DNA from: Rhynchopus sp. YZ270_cl-10
Taxonomy: Eukaryota > Euglenozoa > Diplonemea > Diplonemida > Diplonemidae
DNA: 64,000 nt
Direction of reading: 5' to 3'
Assembly: GCA_964035575.1 (NCBI GenBank)
Contig: OZ037887.1
Span: 1-64,000 of the forward strand
Shown here piece after piece: positions 23,478 to 34,852 of this stretch (position 1 is its first letter; each line of letters begins with the position of its first letter). Both the position numbers and the translations under genes were made by a program. A model generated the notes under the pieces. It searched no databases, was not told where the DNA came from, and saw nothing but the letters and a program-made list of their open reading frames with translations.

Positions 23478-24362
23478 TCACATATAGATAGAGAGCATTC
23501 CTAGCAGGGCCTTTTTAAGATTTTCCTCATCTTCACGTTGGACCTTGCTTCTCAACTTGTCTATTTCGCGCACTGAAGAGAGCGGTGTTCCAAAGAGGCA
23601 GACACGTGCATCCGACTTTTTTATCTGTGGAGCAAGACAATTTTCAACAATATCCTCATCAGAATAGTGGAACAGAGAGAAGTCCTCAGGATGGGCCCTG
23701 AGAAATTCCTGCCAGGCACCACCGTAGCATTTCCCCACAACGTTGTCGTAGAGTGGAATCTCCTTCGCTTTGTTGCTCAGCACAATAGACCCCAGAGAAC
23801 CTCTGCACACATTCAGCCGTGGGTTTTCCAAAATAGCTCTGACCTCTTTAACAAGTTGCCTCTCTGCGGACCCTTGCTTCACATTGTCAATTGGCATGTG
23901 TTGAACCTTCACTGTGAATGTAGTTGGGTGGTATGCAATGTAGTGGCCAGAGTGTGATGCATCTTGAGATTGCACGAGGTTCCCAAGATCAACTTCAAAG
24001 TCCTCACGGCCTTCACAGGTACATTCCAGGGTTGCATTCCATGCACTCCCAGGAAGCGGATCATGAGTTGTGATAAAGAGAGCGTCAAGGCCAAGCCCGC
24101 CCTTTTCCCCAGTGATGTTTATGTCTTCATTAGCTGACACTATGAGTGTTTCTTCTTTCCCTGGGAGCGGGAGGTTGCAACGTATAAGTTGTAAGCCATT
24201 CAGCAGAACTGATGCGTATCCTCGCTCCACTGGATTGGTGGGTCCTGCAATGTCAGTGATGTTGAAGAAACCGCTGGGTTCAAAGTCTGAGTCTGTGTTT
24301 CCTATGCTGCCTCCTGCTGTTGATATGACAGAATACTGCCGAACAGAATCTACTGAGCTCAT
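23478..24362 (-). CDS. Unknown 294-aa protein with winged-helix-like C-terminal half
   Basis: I do not recognise this protein. The N-terminal half (1-160) is polar with beta-rich character and no signal peptide or membrane segment. Residues about 168-248 read like a compact helical domain: RQLVKEVRAILEN, an LGSIVLSN turn, then YGGAWQEFLRAHPEDFSLF. The order resembles OST-HTH/egalitarian-type winged-helix domains, a weak inference. Residues 262-290 are charged and likely coiled-coil. The ATG lies in an A/C-rich leader (aacacaATG) typical of this locus. Codon usage and lack of interruptions support a real gene. It neighbours the CCCH gene on the same strand, 195 bp away; both could act on RNA, but that is speculation. 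Confidence 0.75.
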   Translation of the reverse strand: MSSVDSVRQYSVISTAGGSIGNTDSDFEPSGFFNITDIAGPTNPVERGYASVLLNGLQLIRCNLPLPGKEETLIVSANEDINITGEKGGLGLDALFITTHDPLPGSAWNATLECTCEGREDFEVDLGNLVQSQDASHSGHYIAYHPTTFTVKVQHMPIDNVKQGSAERQLVKEVRAILENPRLNVCRGSLGSIVLSNKAKEIPLYDNVVGKCYGGAWQEFLRAHPEDFSLFHYSDEDIVENCLAPQIKKSDARVCLFGTPLSSVREIDKLRSKVQREDEENLKKALLGMLSIYM

Positions 24363-24557
24363 TGTGTTCTTGTTGTGTTACAGTATATTTGTAGTAGTGG
24401 CCTGTGATTTGTTGTTAGTCCGTTGAGTAAGACAATAAAAACTTAAAGAATACAAGAAAAACAGATGGAGGGATAAGTAATAATTTGGATGGGTTGCAAT
24501 ATTATTTCATTTGGACTGTTCTTTATTTTTGTTTTCTTTTGTCTTGGTTTTTATTTA

Positions 24558-25229
24558 TTAAACCCAGTGTGCAGCAAACCTGTTCAGTGCCATGAAGGTT
24601 ATTTCAGATGCTGAAGAGGGGGATAGGGTATCAACACTAGATTTGCTGCTCGATGTGCTGCCTTCCTGCCAGGTGTCTGCATAGGATTCACTGCTGGAGC
24701 AAGTACTGTAAGGGCAGAATGATGCAAGGTTCTCCAGGTCAAGTTCTCGGCATATATGGATGTTGATACAACGCTCCCCCCATTTGCATCTCTTCAATTT
24801 GTTCAGCCCACAAATCCTGTTCTTTTGTACAATAATCTTGTCTCCCCGGCGCAAAAGCTCCTCCAAACCTCTTGTACTGCTGAAATTGCTCACAGAGAGC
24901 AATGCTATGTTGTCCTTGCCCTTCAACATGACACATTTTTTGCTGGCCCATTTTCCGGAATGAAGCGCGCAGCACTGGCCCGCCATTTTATCACGAAGTC
25001 TGTCCACAGCATCTGGACTCACATGTAGTTGACGGCATGTCTTCTGTGACTTGCATTTCCCTCTGTGAAATAGTATGCACACATTCAGTGGTCTATTTCC
25101 AAGGGTTCCTTGAAGATATGCTGTTCGTCCTTTCGTTTCACATGTTTCTGAAAAATGGAATACAACAAGCTGGGCATGGTTTCCAGGGTCTCTTGCTTCT
25201 ATCACTTTGCCTTCTAACAGTGTGTTCAT
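24558..25229 (-). CDS. Two-CCCH zinc-finger protein
   Basis: 223 aa. Two fingers share the spacing C-x7-C-x5-C-x3-H: C51, C59, C65, H69 (CILFHRGKCKSQKTCRQLH) and C140, C148, C154, H158 (ICGLNKLKRCKWGERCINIH). CCCH fingers of this kind usually bind single-stranded RNA and regulate mRNA stability or translation. The tail (about 170-210) is serine-rich and low-complexity. The first finger is followed by HVSPDAVDRLRD, a helix often seen after such fingers in protist CCCH proteins. The start has the context gaacacaacATG. Function is inferred from the fold only. Confidence 0.85.
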   Translation of the reverse strand: MNTLLEGKVIEARDPGNHAQLVVFHFSETCETKGRTAYLQGTLGNRPLNVCILFHRGKCKSQKTCRQLHVSPDAVDRLRDKMAGQCCALHSGKWASKKCVMLKGKDNIALLSVSNFSSTRGLEELLRRGDKIIVQKNRICGLNKLKRCKWGERCINIHICRELDLENLASFCPYSTCSSSESYADTWQEGSTSSSKSSVDTLSPSSASEITFMALNRFAAHWV

Positions 25230-25427
25230 GTTGTGTTCAAAATAAATGTGTGTTAGGCTGTGTGGTGTTTGGGTATGGAAGATGAGGGGTGCCTGGGTGG
25301 TTTACAAAACCAAGAGGGGAGTGTGAGGTAAAGGGAGATGCACTTTGCCAGTCTGTTCTGTGAGTGTGCTGTTTACCCCTGGACACACCCAATAATATTT
25401 CCACACAATAACAAACCCGTAATAGTA
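25230..25427. promoter_or_regulatory. Upstream region of the CCCH gene
   Basis: About 200 bp without repeats or recognised motifs between the CCCH start codon and the inverted TGTAC array. Confidence 0.3.
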
Positions 25428-25692
25428 AATATAATATTGTTAATATATGTTCCAAGTACTATTCCTAGATGCACTCCTACTCACTGACTGACGAACCAAA
25501 AAAGGCATGAATTTGAGGTATACACAGTATACACAGTATACACAGTGTACACAGTGTACACAGTATACACAGTATACACAGTATACACAGTATACACAGT
25601 ATACACAGTATACACAGAATACACAATATTGCTAATATATGTTCAGATTACTATTCCTATGGTGACGGCACTCCTACAAACTCACTGACCAA
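25428..25692 (-). repeat. Inverted TGTAC-type array A4
   Basis: On the minus strand it shows two core fragments (attcctatggtgacggcactcc and a diverged one near 25450) flanking about a dozen gtatacaca/gtgtacaca 9-mers. It is the only copy in the window in reverse orientation. Confidence 0.85.
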
Positions 25693-25968
25693 TAGAAAAC
25701 ACCGTAAAAACAGCAAAATTGACTACACGGGTTTACGAGTTGACTGGTTAGTTGTATATGTATTGGTGTTTCCCTGCGGTGCGGTATGTGTGTAGGAGGG
25801 AATGCCACCTTACCCAAATTTACTTTTAGGCATGAGATGGATGGAGATGAATTAGATTTTTGGTCTGTAGCCCAGGAGATACCATTTTTGTGGTAGTCCT
25901 ACTTAATATATTTCTCTTATTCACTCCCTTCCCCCAGAAAATCCTACGACACAAACAAAAACAACAAC
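25693..25968. promoter_or_regulatory. Upstream region of the C2H2 zinc-finger gene
   Basis: 276 bp without repeats. A pyrimidine-rich tract ends in cccccag at 25931-25937, 31 bp before the ATG, so a leader intron is possible. Confidence 0.3.
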
Positions 25969-26848
25969 ATGAAGCCTACACCGTGGAGTGCTGCTCTTCA
26001 GTCCACCAATCTCCTTGCGGAAGCCCCGATGCTCCTTCCAACTCCGAAGACTAAAGAAGAAGAGCCTAATGCACCAACGGATGATGAGCTCCCGGATGAC
26101 GTTGTCAGAAACAATGTGCTTAACGAGCCGGTTGATGATAGTCTTGCGAGTCTGATTGCGGATCTACATATTCAGATGGAGAAAACTAAAGAAATGTGCA
26201 GGCAACTCACAGAAGCTCATATCATGATCCATTCCGCCCACAGCTTCTACACATCACTGGTATGTATTATTACAGCTTTTTACTTTCAAATTCTTCTTAA
26301 CACAGCATGAACGTGCGATGGAACACATCGTTGAACATCAAAACAAGAGGAGGAGGGTTAGTACACCAAAGGTATAATGACTATTTTGGTTTTATTCAAT
26401 TAGCATTATTTACAAATACAATTATTAATCACAGGACAATGCGAGGCCACAGGATGCTAGAACGCTTGATACCCCCACACCAGAGGCCCCAGCCGCCCCC
26501 CCAGCCGCCCCCCCAGCAGCCCCCCCAGCAGCCCCCCCAGGCACCCCACCAGGCACCCCCCCAGACACCCCCCAGGCCACCACCCCTCTCTCTCCTTGGG
26601 AGTGTGAAACATGCTGTCGGACCTTCAAAAAGTCCTCAGCATTAATTAGCCACATGCAAGTACATGAGGAGAAGAAAACCACAAGGGCTTACAAAAAAAA
26701 ATCACGAGTGACCACCCCCACAACGGTTGAGACCGCCACACCAGAGGCCCCCCGAGACACCCCCCAGGTCACTCCCATCCCACTCCCAGAAATCATCATC
26801 CCTGAGAAGGATGATGATGAGGATGATGATGATGAGGAATATTTTTAA
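25969..26848 (+). CDS. C2H2 zinc-finger protein, three exons
   Basis: Exons 25969-26259, 26306-26371 and 26435-26848 join in phase 0 at every junction and give 256 aa. The introns (46 and 63 bp) begin GTATGT/GTATAA and end ACACAG/TCACAG. The N-terminal acidic region leads into a predicted coiled coil (about 58-108, LIADLHIQMEKTKEMCRQL on into exon 2) and a basic KRRR patch (111-114) that could be a nuclear signal. A Pro/Ala-rich stretch of tandem APP/GTPP units (about 136-165) precedes one classical C2H2 finger: C176-x2-C179-x12-H192-x3-H196 (ECETCCRTFKKSSALISHM..). A highly acidic DDDEDDDDEE tail ends the protein. It is probably a nuclear DNA-binding regulator. Without splicing the finger lies in a 64-codon fragment and would be missed. 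Confidence 0.88.
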
Positions 26849-27356
26849 GAAATTGTCAATATTTTTTCATCCAGTAAAATTGCTTTTTTTTGTTTCCGTT
26901 TATTCCGTTCAGTAGTTGTAGTATTTGAGCCCCGGGCTTGTTTTCCCTCACTTCCTTTTTCCTCTGTGTCTACTACACGTTCTGTACTTCAAAAAAACAC
27001 ATCCATACCGTAAGTCGAAAAAAAAAGGAAAAATATATATAAAAGTCCACACCTACAAGGCGAGCGTTTTGGCAGGCGCTTGTAAGGACAGCCAATAGAC
27101 TTTCATATGAAACAGAAGTGGTGTGGAAACAAACAACTTTTATTTTTTCCCATTTTATGTCGTTTGAGCCACAAAAAAAGAGAAACTGTAGGCGATTAAC
27201 TTTTTTTTGTTTTCCGTTTTATTTGTATATTTTTCCAGAGACAGAATATCAGATACATTGTATTACAATAAAAAATAGAAAATTTCTTTTTTTCTGTACT
27301 AACAAAGTATATTTTTATTTATCAGTAGAAGGAAATACAAAACACACAAATAAACT
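26849..27356. other. Intergenic region with a Helitron-like leader
   Basis: The 3' part (27215-27356: ccgttttatttgtatatttttccag.., ending aaataaactATG) resembles 28070-28237 in front of the second Helitron. It is probably a transposon leader shared by both Rep genes. The rest is AT-rich with nothing recognised. Confidence 0.55.
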
Positions 27357-27923
27357 ATGTCTGAGTACGCTGTGAAGGCACGTCCTGACGTTCTTACAAT
27401 GGGTGACCAACATTGCATTACGGCTTTTCGTTACGGAGAATCCTATGGGGAAGCTGATTTATTCTTCACCATAAAGTTCAACCCAATGTGGTATGAGATC
27501 AAGTCTAATCTGCTAGAAGGAGAGACAGCTATGGACCGTCCGGATCTGGTACACCGCGTGTTCTGCCTCAAGGTTAAGGAGCTTGTAAATTATATCAAAA
27601 AAAATAATGTTCTTGGGGAAAACATCGCAACGGTAATTGTGACGGAGTACCAGAAGAGGGGTCTGCCCCATGCTCACGCAATCTTTTGGAACAACAACAA
27701 AACATCACCGAAGAACCCTTTAAATGTGGATCACATCGTACAGCTCCCTGGATCACACCCAAACCTCTACAAAGCTTTCAGTCAGTATCTGATGAACAAC
27801 AAGTGGGTGGTTTATTACAGTCTTCTCCTGAAATATCGGCGCCAGAAAAGGGTCCTTGTTGTTAAGTATTTGTTTAAATACTTATTCAAGGGGGAGCCTG
27901 TGACAGGTCTATTGATGCAATGA
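27357..27923 (+). pseudogene. Helitron Rep remnant of a second subfamily
   Basis: 188 codons carrying the Rep nicking core: a FNPMW block, DLVHRVFCLK, the HUH motif RGLPHAHAIFW (about residue 99) and the tyrosine motif VVKYLFKYLFKG near the C-terminus. It differs from the two large copies at many positions, so it is another subfamily. No helicase or OTU follows, and the HUH-to-Tyr spacing is much shorter than in the large copies, indicating internal deletion. Its 3' flank (gttgtgaacatt..gggatatg) resembles the trailer of the large Helitrons, and its leader matches theirs. It could be a non-autonomous derivative or a deleted relic. The frame is open, so a truncated product is conceivable. Confidence 0.8.
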
Positions 27924-28237
27924 TTTGTGTGGTAGAGTTGTGAACATTAAAGATAAAAAATAAAACAAAATACCAAATAGCAATAAGTGGGGATATGTCT
28001 TTGTGGGCTTGCGGGTTTGTGGGTTTTGTTGTCTCAGTTACTTTTTGTTTGTTATTTGTTTTCCTTTCCGTTTTACTCCCCCATTTTATTTGTATATTTT
28101 GTCAGACACAGAATATCAAAGCACATGATACAACAACAAAAAAAGGAATAACATATTTTTTCAATAATTCTGAGAACATTTTTTTTTTATTCATCACCAG
28201 TCACTACATAACAGAAAAACATAACACACCGTAAACT
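27924..28237. other. Junction of the Rep-remnant trailer and the Helitron copy 2 leader
   Basis: The trailer-like part (27935-28040) resembles the 3' flank of the large Helitrons. The leader-like part (28070-28237) resembles the region before 27357. Two related elements therefore lie head-to-tail here. Confidence 0.55.
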
Positions 28238-28852
28238 ATGTTTGAAGGGGGATATCAAAATCTCTCTGGCCATATGATAGAAGAAGACTTTGATGACTGC
28301 GCCAGAGAGCCCCCATCGAAGGACTGGTCTAGATACCTGACGAACATGCGTGAATCTTTGCGCCTCTCAGCTGAAACATCACGAATGCAGTTAGAAGATA
28401 TAAATTTTTTCTGCAGCCAGTACGAAACACCACACACTCAATGTGATGTCTGTGAGTGGTGTTTACAGAGATACAACAAAACAAAAAGACATGATCCACA
28501 TTGTCTCTTCAGGCACATGCACATCACGCACATTGCAAAATGCCGTCTTGCATACGTTATTGCTTCTATTAGAACAATAACTAATAAAGCTTCGTTCAGA
28601 GATCTCTTCTCTGTACATCCTGAGTTAGAGTCTCGCTGGAACTGTTCTCTTGATTCTTTCACGCATTACGACAAGCAGAAAATCAGGTTTCTTGAGGAAG
28701 AAAAACGTGATGGCATGCAAGGACTTTCTCCGTACATTCTTGGATCAATAGAGAACTGTGCAAATGACATCTGCGAAAGATGGCTCGAGAAGAGGTCCGA
28801 AACGCTGAGAACAAACGGGCCCATCTGTCAAGTAATTAGTTGCAGAATTTGA
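28238..28852 (+). CDS. Helitron N-terminal Cys/His-rich ORF
   Basis: 204 aa. A cluster at residues 69-102 (C69, C72, C75, H85, H88, C89, H93, H95, H98, C102) looks zinc-binding. N-terminal zinc motifs are common in Helitron transposases. The main ORF continues in another frame: sense codons run from 28836 through VAEFENRVSTSE to the ATG at 28875, while this ORF stops at 28850-28852. A 1-base indel near 28833-28850, or a non-standard junction, would fuse both into one protein. It is therefore most likely the amino end of the same polyprotein cut off by a frameshift. Copy 1 lacks this segment, so the lesion cannot be checked here. The start context (taaactATG) equals that of the Rep remnant. 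Confidence 0.6.
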   Translation: MFEGGYQNLSGHMIEEDFDDCAREPPSKDWSRYLTNMRESLRLSAETSRMQLEDINFFCSQYETPHTQCDVCEWCLQRYNKTKRHDPHCLFRHMHITHIAKCRLAYVIASIRTITNKASFRDLFSVHPELESRWNCSLDSFTHYDKQKIRFLEEEKRDGMQGLSPYILGSIENCANDICERWLEKRSETLRTNGPICQVISCRI

Positions 28853-28874
28853 AAATAGGGTTTCTACTTCGGAA

Positions 28875-31800
28875 ATGTGTGGGAGAAGTCTTGACCCAAG
28901 CCTCCACTCAGCTGCAATGAAGCTTGAAGACTACACAAATGGTTGCGTGTCTTATGCTGACATTGGGGGGATGAATTCTGTCTGTAGAAAATGTGGTGCA
29001 AAGCTCTTTGCTGGTGAAGTCCGAGGAGCAGGGAGATATGGAATTTGCTGCAACAGAATCAAGATGAGCGACATCCCTGCACCAATTGAATTTGAGAACG
29101 ACAACCACAAAAGATTGTTCTCGGATCAAACGTTTCTTAAGAATTCATACCGCCTGAATTCTTATCATCAGATGGCCAAGGCATTGCATACCCCCCACAA
29201 GTTGTTTTCCAACACACGCGGAATACACAACATAGTTGTAAAAGGAAAAGGGGTGAAGAAAATCATGGGCCTGTCTGAAGATGCGGAAACAAGAAACCAA
29301 ACCTGGTTTGTTGGTGGATACAACGAGCAGGACCGCGCCTTGAAAGGCTTGCAAGAGATGGAGAGGATCCCAGAACTGGAACGCGACACAACCCTCTACC
29401 AGGACATCATGACCATGCTGAAAGACAATTGCTATGTCAGGATGTTCAGGAGAGCCTCAGTTCTGATGGACAGTGCCGAAGAGAATACACATGTGGCCAT
29501 CAACTTTGACGATCTGCGAGGACCTGAGAAGACGGGACGGGAGTACGCAAACGCCGCTGCAGAAGATGAATTGCGGGCTGTGTATACTGTCAGTACTGGA
29601 ACAGATGATCACAAATATGCAGCAGGTTGGGGCCGGCAGCAGTACAGCGTTATTATGCAGGGAGAAGCTGAAGGTGAAGGTGAAGGAAGCGAAAAATACA
29701 GCAGAAAGATATCAGATTTTGATGCCAGGTTCGAGCCGCTGTGTTTTCCCCTGATACATGTGTGTCCAAAAGACAGTACAGGTTGGAGACACAGTCGAAA
29801 AGATGAAGCAACGCCAAACCCCTACAGTGGTGTGTCAGCACAGGAGTATGGCTGCTTCCACCTGTTTTCACGGGCGACCGAGAAGAACCCAGATGGGGAA
29901 CCAGGGCCTGCACTGATAGGGCGCAAGCTGACCGAATACTTCTTCCTTCAGCTTGGCATCCGTGCCATAACGCAACGCATATCTTACCATAGCCAGCAGA
30001 TAGTAAAGAAGTATGCAACAAAAGAATTCCTTGAAGAGGCCCGTGTTACGACAGTGGTGGAAAACCGTCGCGTCACCACACATGATGCGACCAATGACAC
30101 TACAACAGCCACCACCACCCTCTATGCCAGCTACCCGCGTGGGAAGAGAGCTAGAATCCAAGACCTCAACGATTCACTTGCGTTGAAGGCCCGTCTTGGC
30201 TGTCCTGATTATTTCCTGACCATGACAGCCAACCCACACTGGCCAGAGATTCTCAGGGAGCTGCGTCCAGGAGAAAGACCCTGTGACAGGTCTGATCTTG
30301 TGCACCGAGTCTTCAACCTCAAGATGGATCAACTTGAGAGAAAGTTGAAAGAGAATGCACTCGGGACGTACCAGGCAATGGTTCGTGTGGTGGAGTATCA
30401 GAAGCGTGGACTCCCCCACTTGCATCTTCTTCTGTGGGTTTCCAAGGAGCATAAGCCAAAGTCTGCAGCCATTTTTGACATGGCGGTGTCGTGCCAGTTG
30501 CCTGATCCCGAAACGCAAGAAGAGCTATACAACTTGGTGTCGGAGCAGATGATGCACACCAAGTGTGATACTGTTCCCAGTGCACGATGCAAGGTTCCCG
30601 GCCCAGACGGAAACGCACGGTGCAAACAGCACTACCCTAAAAACTTTCGGGAAGATACCCTGGCAACTGAGACAGGAATGTATAGCTATGGTATGAGGCC
30701 TGAAAATGGTAGAACAAGTGCTGTTGCGGAAAAAGACCAAGAGCGGGCAAGAAAGCTGGCCACAGAAGGGAAGGTACACCCCAGCTGTAGAGACAACCGC
30801 TATGTTGTTTCCTACAACATAGTTCTTCTCACCCAGTTCATGAGCCACTTCAACATAGAGGCTGTTGGATCTCCAGTTGTCATCAGATACCTCTTCAAGT
30901 ATCTGTTCAAGGACGATGAGTATGCTAATGTGTCAGTTGCAGCCAAAGACGGAGAAAAAAACACAACAGATGAGTGCATGAGCTATCTGACAGGCATACA
31001 CATTGGGTCACTTGAGGCCATTGGATACCTTCTCGGAACAAAGATGAGATACATTGACCCAAGTGTCACCAGACTTGATGTTCATCTTGCAGGCCAGCAA
31101 AGGCTGTACTACTTTCCTGGCAAGGAGGCAGAGGCGCTTGACAAGGCCACGGACACAACACTCACAGCCTGGTTTGCTGCAAATAGCGATGCAAAACGTG
31201 ACCCGTCTTCCAAGTACCAGGGAATACAAACCCTGAACTACATCACTGTTCCTGAATACTTTGCCTTCTCAAGAGATAAAGCAGAGTGGACCCTGAGGAA
31301 AAGCTACGTGTACTGCCCCAGGACTGAGTCGCTTGTCACAACGGACAGATCACGAAACGGACAGATCACGAGCTGCAAAGTCCCATCTTCTGGCTATTGG
31401 TCGCCTGTACAGAACCCCTGTGTTGGATAAGGAGCTCCAGGCTCTGCGCACGATCCTCATGGTGAGAAAAGGACCCACTAGCTTTGATGACCTGATGACT
31501 GTAGAAGGGAAAAAGTGCGAGTCCTTTACGGATGCAGCAAATGAAATGGGGCTACTTCAGGATGGTGAACTTGTGAAGCTTACACTTGTGGATGCAGTCA
31601 AAACCACTGTGTCAGGAAGATGCTTGAGGTTTACCCTTGCTGTTCTACTCAACTCCTTTGCTATTCCTCCTAATAACATGAAAGAACTCTGGAAGACATA
31701 CAAGGTGGAGCTGTGCAAGCGTCCTCTGAAGCAGGGAGAGACTGCACCGGATGATGAGGAGGCTATGGTATCTGAGCAGGAGGAAAATGAAGCACTGTTG

Positions 31801-34311
31801 GATATTCAGAATGTGTTGAGAAACATTTGTGGGTCGGATGTAAAGCTCGAAGTATTTGGACTCCCAACACCAACTGCTGCTGTGAGGAGTGCGAACGATG
31901 GAGTATCTTGGGTTATGAAGGATGAAATCTACAACATGGAAAAGCAGTGGCAGGAGTGGGAGAAGATTGAATCTAAGCTCAATACAAAACAGAGGGAAGC
32001 AGTTCAGCGTGTTCAACTCTCTGTGACTCAGGGCAAAGGCGAGATGTTTCTTCTTCAGGGTGCTGCAGGGACTGGAAAAACGTTTACCTACCAAGCCATG
32101 CTCAGTTGGTGCAGAAGCCACAGAGGGGTTCCGGCGCAAGGTGACACGCATCGTCCTAACATTGCCCTTGCAGTAGCAAGCTCTGGTATTGCAGCAATGC
32201 TCCTGCCTGGAGGAAGAACATCCCACAACAGATTCAAGTTTCCCCTTGATCTGTACCCAGATGACCACCACTCTGTCTGCAAACTGACAAAAGAAATTGA
32301 GGATCTCATACGCGCAACGGATCTCATTGTCTTTGACGAGGTGGTTATGGCAAACAGGGGCCATATAGAACTTCTCGACAGAACCTGCAGAAAGGTGACC
32401 GGAAAGGCCATGTGGTTTGGTGGAATCACTGTGGTTCTTGGTGGAGATTTTAAGCAAATTCTTCCTGTCACTGAGGGAGACAAGAGTGCCACGCTTAAAA
32501 ACTGTCTGCATACTTCTCCTCTCTTCCAAAACATGACTATGCTGTCCCTTATCGAGATAATGAGGCAGAAGGATGACAAAAATTGGGCGACCTACCTGGG
32601 AACCATTGGCGATGGGTCGTGCAACGATAGAGACGGTTCCATATCTCTCCCAAGAAACCTCTACCGAAAGGATTGTGGGGATTATGTTGTACCTGATGAC
32701 CTCATCACCCACGTCTTCCCTCTGATTGGAGAAGGTGTAGTTGGAAATGGCATGATCCTTGCACCAACTAACAAAGCTCAGAAGGCAATGAACAACATTT
32801 GCCTCAAGAGGCTGTGTGGGAAACAAAAAGAAGAACTCCATGAGTTCCAGTTGACAGGGAAAGACACATGTACAGAGGAGTCTGTTGAGGGAGAATCTGC
32901 CATTGACTCAGACGTGATGAATGCGTACCAGCAGACAGGCATACCTGACCACTGCATCACTGTCAAGGTTGGTGCTCCTCTAATGTTGCTCAAAAACCTC
33001 AACCCACCAAAGGGTCTCTGCAATGGAACGAGGTTTATTGTGACTGGCGTGACACAGCTCAATATTCAGGGGATCATTGTGGGTGACCCTAAAAGAGTTG
33101 GAACGGCAGTGAACATCCCCAGAGTTAAGAACACTCCTGACGAGAAGAAAGCTGGTTTCAGCATGCAGCGCGTCCAGTTTCCTGTCGCACTGTCATTTGC
33201 CTCTACAATTAACAAGTCTCAGGGACAGACCCTCGATAGGGTTGGACTCGACCTCACAGAGTCACAGTGCTTTGCACATGGGCAGTTGTACGTTGCTCTG
33301 AGCAGATGCCCAAAGGCAGAGCATGTCAAGGTTGCAGTGCCTCTGAAGAAATGGACCAAATCAACTAGAACTATTGTGGAGCCATACAGAGTTTCAAACC
33401 CTGTATACAAGGACATGCTAAAATCTGTTGCTGACCGTGGACTCGAGGGCATCTTTATGCAGCTGACTGAAGCAGAAGAGGCCATGCTACAGAGTTACCA
33501 CGTCATGACTGACAAAGAGTACTCTGAACAGACCCACAGACAAGCAAAGATGCCTCCACCATCTGACGACCATAAATTCTGGGACCCCATGCCAATGCAG
33601 TGCGAGAGCATTCAGTTTGAAGATGCTGAAGATCTTGTCTATGTAGCCAAAAAGAGGAAGAGAGATCCAGAAGATAAGTCTCCCAAGAAGCGGAAGAAGA
33701 ATAACCCTACATCAGCAGAAACAACAACAGCACAAAAGCCGAAGCTCTTCATTACCAGGGTTTTGGGGGATGGTACTTGCTTTTACCATGCCGTAGACCA
33801 GTCTATTACAAAGAGGATAGGACAAGGGAATCAACTCAGAAGAGAATTGGAATTGTTTGTTATGCAGTACAGTACTACAATAAAACATCATCCTCTTATT
33901 GTACCTGAAAACGCTAACACCGTATCCTCAATTGTAGGCACCTACAACGCCCTTATGAACAGGATAACTGGCAGGATTGATGGGACGTACGCAACATCAG
34001 ACTATGCAGAACAGATTGAGTTTGCCTTGGTGAGTCTCTAAAAACGTGTTCTCATAACTATTGTCAAAATGAACCAAGATAACAAGCCCTCATCTTTTCA
34101 CTTTTTGGGGAACAACTTGTCTACTGAACAAGTTCTTGCTAATATTCCTGCAAAGGACAGGATTATTTTATTACATACTGCAAACCCTGATCATTTTAAT
34201 ATTGGTACAGGGTCTCCTGAACATGAATTGGAAACACACAAAAATGGTTTGGAACAATTGCATAGGGGATTTCCCAATGAGATTTTATATCAAGTTGATT
34301 GGGAGTTGTGA
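28875..34311 (+). pseudogene. Helitron Rep-PIF1 helicase-OTU polyprotein with two clear lesions
   Basis: Reading order: a CxxC block (C37, C40, C58, C59; MNSVCRKCGAKLF) typical of Helitron N-regions; the Rep domain with HUH (H515, H517 in LPHLHLLLW) and two tyrosines (Y672, Y676 in YLFKYLFK); the PIF1-like SF1 helicase (Walker A at 32059-32082, then FDEV, GGDFKQ, KSQGQTLD, YVALSR); a basic linker (KKRKRDPEDKSPKKRKKN); and the OTU domain (GDGTCFYHA about 33768; NPDHFN about 34185). The expected activity is single-strand nicking, strand transfer and unwinding during rolling-circle transposition. Lesion 1 is a 16-bp tandem duplication (31340-31355 repeated at 31356-31371) that shifts frame between Rep and helicase. 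Lesion 2 is TAA at 34039-34041 where copy 1 has TTA, cutting the OTU domain. Otherwise it is nearly identical to copy 1, implying a recent common source. Confidence 0.92.
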
Positions 34312-34559
34312 ACATACAAAAAAAGTAATAAAAAGAGAAAAATGAAAGAAATGGTTACAATCGGAGGTATTGGGTATTTTTTGGGATTGTGGGTTTGGGG
34401 GTACTATTAGTTTTGCACAAAATACAAATGAAGCATGAAATATGAGAGAACAAAAACAAAGGAACATTTTGTATTTCAATTTTTCTTCACACCCCCCACA
34501 AACACACATACACACACCCACAGAGTATCCACAATTTGTCCCTCAATAGAGTGTCCCAA

Positions 34560-34849
34560 CCAAAAATCCCGACCAAAATTCCCTGTATTTTCAATACAGG
34601 GAATTTTGATCGGGATATTTTTTGGCTCTTATGGACAGAACGTAATTTATGGACAGATTTGTCGACATTTCTGTCCATAAATCCCAAAATGGCCAAAAAT
34701 ATTTTTTCAAATGGCTTACTGTAGTGGCTTCCTCGGAGCAATTGCGTCGAAGTATGGTGGTCGTGGGCCAAAAATACATAGTAGACATCAATTAACTTGG
34801 CCTACTGAGGTCTGTGGGTACCCTCAGAGGGTCATACACAGGGAATTAC
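34560..34849 (+). repeat. E element copy 6
   Basis: The longest palindrome of the family. Imperfect arms of about 30 nt (34560-34622) include the variant caaaattccctgtatt. The standard tail through gtgggtaccc follows, then an acagggaattactg segment shared with copy 5. Confidence 0.85.
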
Positions 34850-34852
34850 TGT

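Larger units (their letters stand above)
28070..34553 (+). mobile_element. Helitron copy 2 (near full-length, defective)
   Basis: It contains a leader, a Cys/His-rich ORF, the Rep-helicase-OTU coding region, and a 3' flank shared with copy 1 up to ccctcaatagag. Its left edge is only approximate. I could not find an unambiguous 5' TC / 3' CTRR pair, so the exact termini are open. Confidence 0.75.

Noticed and set aside
33990-34080. Intron in the Helitron OTU domain starting at gtgagt
   Set aside because: The donor looks good, but copy 1 reads straight through with residues that fit the OTU fold (QIEFALVSLLKCVLITIV), so the TAA in copy 2 is better explained as a nonsense change.
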